From Granulicella sp. (lineage in GTDB: Bacteria > Acidobacteriota > Terriglobia > Terriglobales > Acidobacteriaceae), in assembly GCA_003133205.1 (NCBI GenBank), contig PKWK01000002.1:1-9238 (forward strand): 9,238 nucleotides of DNA. Direction: 5' to 3'. Position 1 is the stretch's first letter; each line of letters opens with the position of its first letter. The translations under genes and the position numbers were made by a program. This document shows, one piece after another, positions 6,450 through 9,238 of the stretch. The notes below the pieces were generated by a model. That model was not told the origin of the DNA, ran no database searches, and saw nothing but the letters and a program-made list of their open reading frames with translations.

Positions 6450-6758
6450 GTGTCTCAACAATCCTTGTTTGGCGACGACATCGAAGTTCTGAATCCATTT
6501 CTGACGGCGCCTGCCCAAAAGCCCATGCTGGCCGCGAAGATCAAGGCCGAGGCTGACTTCGCCGGTATCGAGTTCCCCATCTTGTGCAGTCAAAAACACG
6601 ATGGTCTCCGCAACACCGTCGAAAGCGCCATTTGCCTCAGCCGGACGCTAATCCAGATCCCAAACCGCCATATTCAGGCCTACTTTGGCAATGAGCTTCT
6701 GAATGACTTCGACGGCGAATTCATAGACGGCGATCCATTCGCTAAAGATGTGTTTTAA
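6450..6758 (+). pseudogene. ATP-dependent DNA ligase, N-terminal fragment (phage type)
   Basis: A 102-residue frame from GTG 6450, with AAAGG at 6437-6441 as ribosome-binding site. PMLAAKI (25-31) and FPILCSQKHDGLR (42-54) carry the ligase nucleotidyl-transfer motif I, KxDGxR; Lys49 would be the AMP-accepting lysine. SRTLIQIPNRHIQAYFG (64-80) and FDGEFIDGDP (87-96) follow the order seen in small phage-type ATP-dependent ligases, the latter around motif III. The intact family is around 300 residues or more. Here a TAA ends the protein right after PFAKDVF, so motifs IIIa, IV, V and the OB-fold are missing, and none is seen in the following 158 bases. It should be inactive. It is likely a leftover of a prophage or plasmid gene whose 3' part was deleted. 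Confidence 0.75.
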
Positions 6759-6916
6759 ATGGCCAACGGACTCAGCGGACGGCTTTACGACGCCGGCAAA
6801 CGCAAGAGCAGCCGCTCTCGCACGAGAGTCTAAGGCAGAGGCATTTATCTAATCCCAGGATCATCAGCTGGATTGAAGTGTGTGGGATTCAGCGCGATGC
6901 GTGAGTGTGACTACTG

Positions 6917-7858
6917 TCACTGGCTTGGGGTGAGGAATACGCCGTAACCTCTGGCGAACGCGAGTTGGTCTAACGTCGCACCGTACTCTCGGGTCAATCC
7001 GCCCATCAAAGTAGACATTGCACCGCTTCCGATGGGCGATACCAGCAACAACATGGCTGGCAGGTTTCTCTTGCAGAAGAATGTCTGTTTGAAATCTCTT
7101 GCCATGATGAGGAGGTGTGCTTTGTATCTCGTTTCATCTCTGACTGGAAGTGGCTCACGAACAGCCAGAGCCGCAAGCGCCGGGGACATGATGAGAACGA
7201 CGGCCACAACTTCTAGCACCTGATTGCCGTATCGCGATGCCAGCATAAGCAATAGGCCGTCGCCCATCGAAGCGGCACCAAGATTGCCCACCTGGACCCA
7301 CCCACCGACACGCGCCCTTTCTTGACCATGCAGCAAAGCACTCATAAGGCCACCAGTAGCAGCGCTGACTAGCATGGCGAAAGCACAGGCACTGGAAAAA
7401 AGCGTGGTAACGATGCCTGGGCTAGCGATTCGTAGAAACCAGATTCCTGCGCCGCAACAGATCGCTGATGCCGAAGCTACTGAGATCAGCCATGTTCTTC
7501 GCCTTATCCAGAGGTCGACGATAGGGGCGTATAAGAAGCAGAATGTTCCCGGAAGGCTGACCAGCGCAATGATGGCACCTACTCTGCTTAGGCCGAGCCC
7601 AGATTGGCGGAGGAGGAAGGGCAACAACATCCGAATTACCCCGCTAATGACACCATAGGGCATCTCCATGATTGAGAACAGCCATAGCGGAGGCCGCTTC
7701 TCAAGCTTTGCCATTCTTTGCCACATCATACTCCGCAGTATCGCTGCGGCCCAGACAGAATGCCAGTGAATTCGGGCCGCTGTCCCACGGCTAGAACTAA
7801 GTCCACGATCATCGAGGGTTTTGGCCTCTGTCTGCATATCTCCTGTTTGCACGATCAC
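6917..7858 (-). CDS. MFS permease (AmpG-like group), C-terminally truncated
   Basis: A polytopic membrane protein. The recognisable family region begins at about residue 49 (MAKLEKRPPLWLFSIMEMPYGVI). It continues through LLPFLLRQSGLGLSRVGAIIALVSLPGTF and FLYAPIVDLWIRRRTWLI, the loop 2-3 signature region of MFS carriers with its Asp and Arg cluster. Alternating hydrophobic segments run to LLLVSPIGSGAMSTLMGGL. Only about eight or nine membrane helices are present, against the usual twelve; the protein stops abruptly after FARGYGVFLTPSQ at 6917. About 100 residues or more are missing, so transport activity is doubtful. The substrate is unknown; AmpG-like carriers elsewhere move muropeptides, but that is not shown here. 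The start is unsure: GTG 7858 is the longest, ATG 7837 has AGGAG very close, and ATG 7714 best fits the family N-terminus. The first 48 residues look non-conserved and lie beside the IS110 left end. Confidence 0.7.
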   Translation of the reverse strand: MIVQTGDMQTEAKTLDDRGLSSSRGTAARIHWHSVWAAAILRSMMWQRMAKLEKRPPLWLFSIMEMPYGVISGVIRMLLPFLLRQSGLGLSRVGAIIALVSLPGTFCFLYAPIVDLWIRRRTWLISVASASAICCGAGIWFLRIASPGIVTTLFSSACAFAMLVSAATGGLMSALLHGQERARVGGWVQVGNLGAASMGDGLLLMLASRYGNQVLEVVAVVLIMSPALAALAVREPLPVRDETRYKAHLLIMARDFKQTFFCKRNLPAMLLLVSPIGSGAMSTLMGGLTREYGATLDQLAFARGYGVFLTPSQ

Positions 7859-7989
7859 TCGGCCACCGCGCCGGTGCTGGAGCTGCGCCCTGCGGCTCTG
7901 CGTTCAGAACTCGCGTACCGCGCCCTCCGGGTGTTGGACTCCTCCCCCCTCGCAAGCTCCGGGTCCCTTTCCAAAAACTTCTTCTCTTG

Positions 7990-8160
7990 GCAACGCGGCC
8001 ATGCCGCGACTTGGGAGCAGCGCACCTTGCGCCCCTTCGGGATGTGTGTCCCGAGTAACCGGGCAAAAGGAGAAACACCATGCAGACCCAACAGTCAATA
8101 TGGAGTGACCGGCGCCGATGCGCCGACCGTGGGTTAAGCTGGGAGCGTCCGAAGGACGGA
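7990..8160 (+). ncRNA. Candidate bridge RNA of the IS110 element
   Basis: The 335 bases between the MFS frame and the transposase hold no convincing separate gene but carry consecutive perfect hairpins: CGCGGC-CAT-GCCGCG (7994-8008), GCGC-ACCTT-GCGC (8020-8032), TCGGGA-TGTGTG-TCCCGA (8037-8054), GGCGC-CGAT-GCGCC (8111-8124) and CGTCC-GAA-GGACG (8146-8158). Weaker stems lie upstream (7864-7876, 7912-7922). IS110-group elements are known to encode a structured bridge RNA in the segment just upstream of the transposase, whose loops pair with target and donor DNA. Position and structure fit. I could not identify the two guide loops, so the exact limits are an estimate. Confidence 0.4.
8067..8082 (+). 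promoter_or_regulatory. Strong ribosome-binding site and upstream in-frame ATG before the IS110 transposase
   Basis: AAGGAG (8067-8072) is followed seven bases later by ATG 8080. The frame from this ATG (MQTQQSIWSDRRR...) stays open for 38 codons and joins the transposase frame at ATG 8194. The downstream ATG also has AAGGGAG (8181-8187) at good spacing. The upstream site could start an extended transposase or merely raise translation of the RNA; the family N-terminus favours 8194. Confidence 0.45.
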
Positions 8161-8193
8161 CAGTTCAGAGCCACAAGCGGAAGGGAGCCGGTC

Positions 8194-9238
8194 ATGAAGG
8201 AGAAGTTACGATTTCTGGGCATGGATGTCCATGCCGAAACGATTGCAGCAGCCATAGCCGAACCGGAGGGTGAGGTACGAAGTCTTGGCACGATTCCGAA
8301 CCGGATGGAGTCGGTACGCAAGCTGATCAAGAAGCTTGGCCCGGTAGAGAAGTTGCGGGTCTGCTATGAAGCCGGGCCGACTGGATACGTACTTTACTGG
8401 CAGTTGGCGGAGCTGGGTGTGCAGTGCGAGGTGATCGCCCCGTCCCTGGTCCCGATGAAGGCCGGCGACCGGGTGAAGACCGATCGGCGCGATGCTGAGA
8501 AGCTGGCGCGAAGCTATCGATCCGGAGATCTGACGGCGGTCTGGGTTCCGGACGAGGGTTCCGAGGCATTGCGCGATCTGGTGCGTGCGCGTGAAGCGGC
8601 GAAGCAGGATGAGTTGCGAGCGCGTCACCGGCTGGGCAAGTTTCTACTGCGCTCGGGTCACCGTCCGCCGCCTGGAGTTAGAGCGTGGACACATCTCCAT
8701 CTGATCTGGGTCTCGCAAATACGCTTTACACAGATGGCTCAAGAGTCCACGCGGCTGGACTATCTGCACGAAGTCGAACACATGCGAGAACGAGTTCTGC
8801 GACTAGAGCAGGCTATCGCCGAGGCGGTCAAGCTGGCCTCGCCCGCATTGCAGGAAGTCATCACGGATCTGCAGGCATTACGCGGCATCGCGCAAATCTC
8901 GGCAGTAACGATTGCGGCAGAGCTGGGTCAGATCTCTCGCTTTGCGGGTGCTCGGCAACTGATGGGTTACTGTGGCGTTGTTCCCAGCGAGGACTCCAGT
9001 GGCAAGCGAACCAGGCGCGGGAGCATTACCAAGACAGGAAACGCTCACCTGAGACGGATCGTGGTCGAAGCAGCATGGAGTTATCAACGTCCTCCTGCCA
9101 TCTGGGCCGGATTGCGAAAACGACAGCAGAGCGCGTCGGAAGAGGCTAAAGAGATTGCGTGGAAGGCACAACACCGACTGCATAAGCGATACGCGAGACT
9201 GGCAGCCAAGGGCAAAGACAAGAGAAAGATCGTCACAG
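8194..9238 (+). CDS. IS110-family transposase (DEDD recombinase), 3' end cut by window edge
   Basis: An open frame of 348 codons to the last base, from ATG 8194 behind AAGGGAG. The N-terminal RuvC-like DEDD domain begins LRFLGMDVHAETIAAAIAEP. Candidate catalytic residues are Asp11 (GMDVH), Glu59 (CYEAGPTGY), Asp97 and Asp100 (VKTDRRDAEKLA). A coiled linker (LHEVEHMRERVLRLEQAI) leads to the C-terminal Transposase_20 domain: LRGIAQISAVTIAAELG, FAGARQLMGYCGVVPSE, then SSGKRTRRGSITKTGNAHLRR containing the conserved serine region used in IS110 strand exchange. The last visible part (WKAQHRLHKRYARLAAKGKDK) is typical of the C-terminus, so only a short tail is missing. No frameshift or stop is seen, and the tetrad is complete, so the enzyme could be active. 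It would act with the RNA proposed upstream. Confidence 0.92.
   Translation, partial: MKEKLRFLGMDVHAETIAAAIAEPEGEVRSLGTIPNRMESVRKLIKKLGPVEKLRVCYEAGPTGYVLYWQLAELGVQCEVIAPSLVPMKAGDRVKTDRRDAEKLARSYRSGDLTAVWVPDEGSEALRDLVRAREAAKQDELRARHRLGKFLLRSGHRPPPGVRAWTHLHLIWVSQIRFTQMAQESTRLDYLHEVEHMRERVLRLEQAIAEAVKLASPALQEVITDLQALRGIAQISAVTIAAELGQISRFAGARQLMGYCGVVPSEDSSGKRTRRGSITKTGNAHLRRIVVEAAWSYQRPPAIWAGLRKRQQSASEEAKEIAWKAQHRLHKRYARLAAKGKDKRKIVT

Larger units (their letters stand above)
7859..9238 (+). mobile_element. IS110-family insertion sequence, left part, running off the window
   Basis: The element comprises a transposase gene and its 5' non-coding segment. IS110 elements lack classical terminal inverted repeats, so the left boundary cannot be fixed by eye. 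It probably lies between the reliable end of the MFS coding sequence (about 7714-7858) and the first strong hairpin at 7994. The right end is outside the window. Confidence 0.5.

Noticed and set aside
6815..6828. CTCTC-GCAC-GAGAG hairpin after the ligase fragment
   Set aside because: Five-base stem with no following T-run; not supported as a terminator.
7809..8330. 173-codon minus-strand ORF and related overlapping frames
   Set aside because: GC-rich non-coding IS sequence is open in several frames by chance; it crosses into the transposase antisense.
1..9238. CRISPR array or tandem repeats
   Set aside because: No regularly spaced direct repeats seen anywhere in the window.

Overview
The window reads as accessory DNA from a Gram-negative soil-type bacterium. 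An Acidobacteriota host (Terriglobia-like) is my best guess, inferred from several secreted or lipidated orphan proteins, proline/alanine-rich tails, an LPDAP motif in a small membrane protein, and mixed moderate-GC composition. No marker gene proves this. Both edges cut insertion sequences: an IS630-family transposase leaves the window on the left (minus strand) and an IS110-family transposase leaves on the right (plus strand).

Left part (1-1294): the IS630 end abuts the C-terminal tip of a polymorphic toxin (type 44 toxin domain, 586-991). The tip has lost its delivery region and carries a one-base frameshift in an A-run at 931-934. Fifteen bases later comes a 95-residue lipoprotein with a lipobox, in the position where a cognate immunity gene normally sits. 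The pair looks like a decaying toxin/immunity cassette cut off from its carrier protein.

Centre (1282-5958): four secreted or membrane-attached proteins of unassigned function. They are a 630-residue minus-strand exported protein with a four-cysteine cluster and a thrombospondin-type-3-like calcium loop; a small protein with a signal peptide and a C-terminal membrane anchor, read divergently from it and possibly leaderless; a 278-residue lipoprotein with two related halves; and a 412-residue exported helical-repeat (alpha/alpha-toroid-like) protein. The last three are co-directional but spaced by 93-133 bases, so an operon is possible but not shown.

Right part (5959-9238): a gene-poor stretch dense in complementary segments (structured RNA or decayed element), an N-terminal fragment of an ATP-dependent DNA ligase of phage type (6450-6758), a C-terminally truncated MFS permease on the minus strand (6917-7858), and an IS110-family element. 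The element's 5' non-coding segment folds into a row of hairpins and is a candidate bridge RNA. Gene remnants, two IS elements and unrelated orphan genes together mark this as a turnover region rather than a conserved operon.
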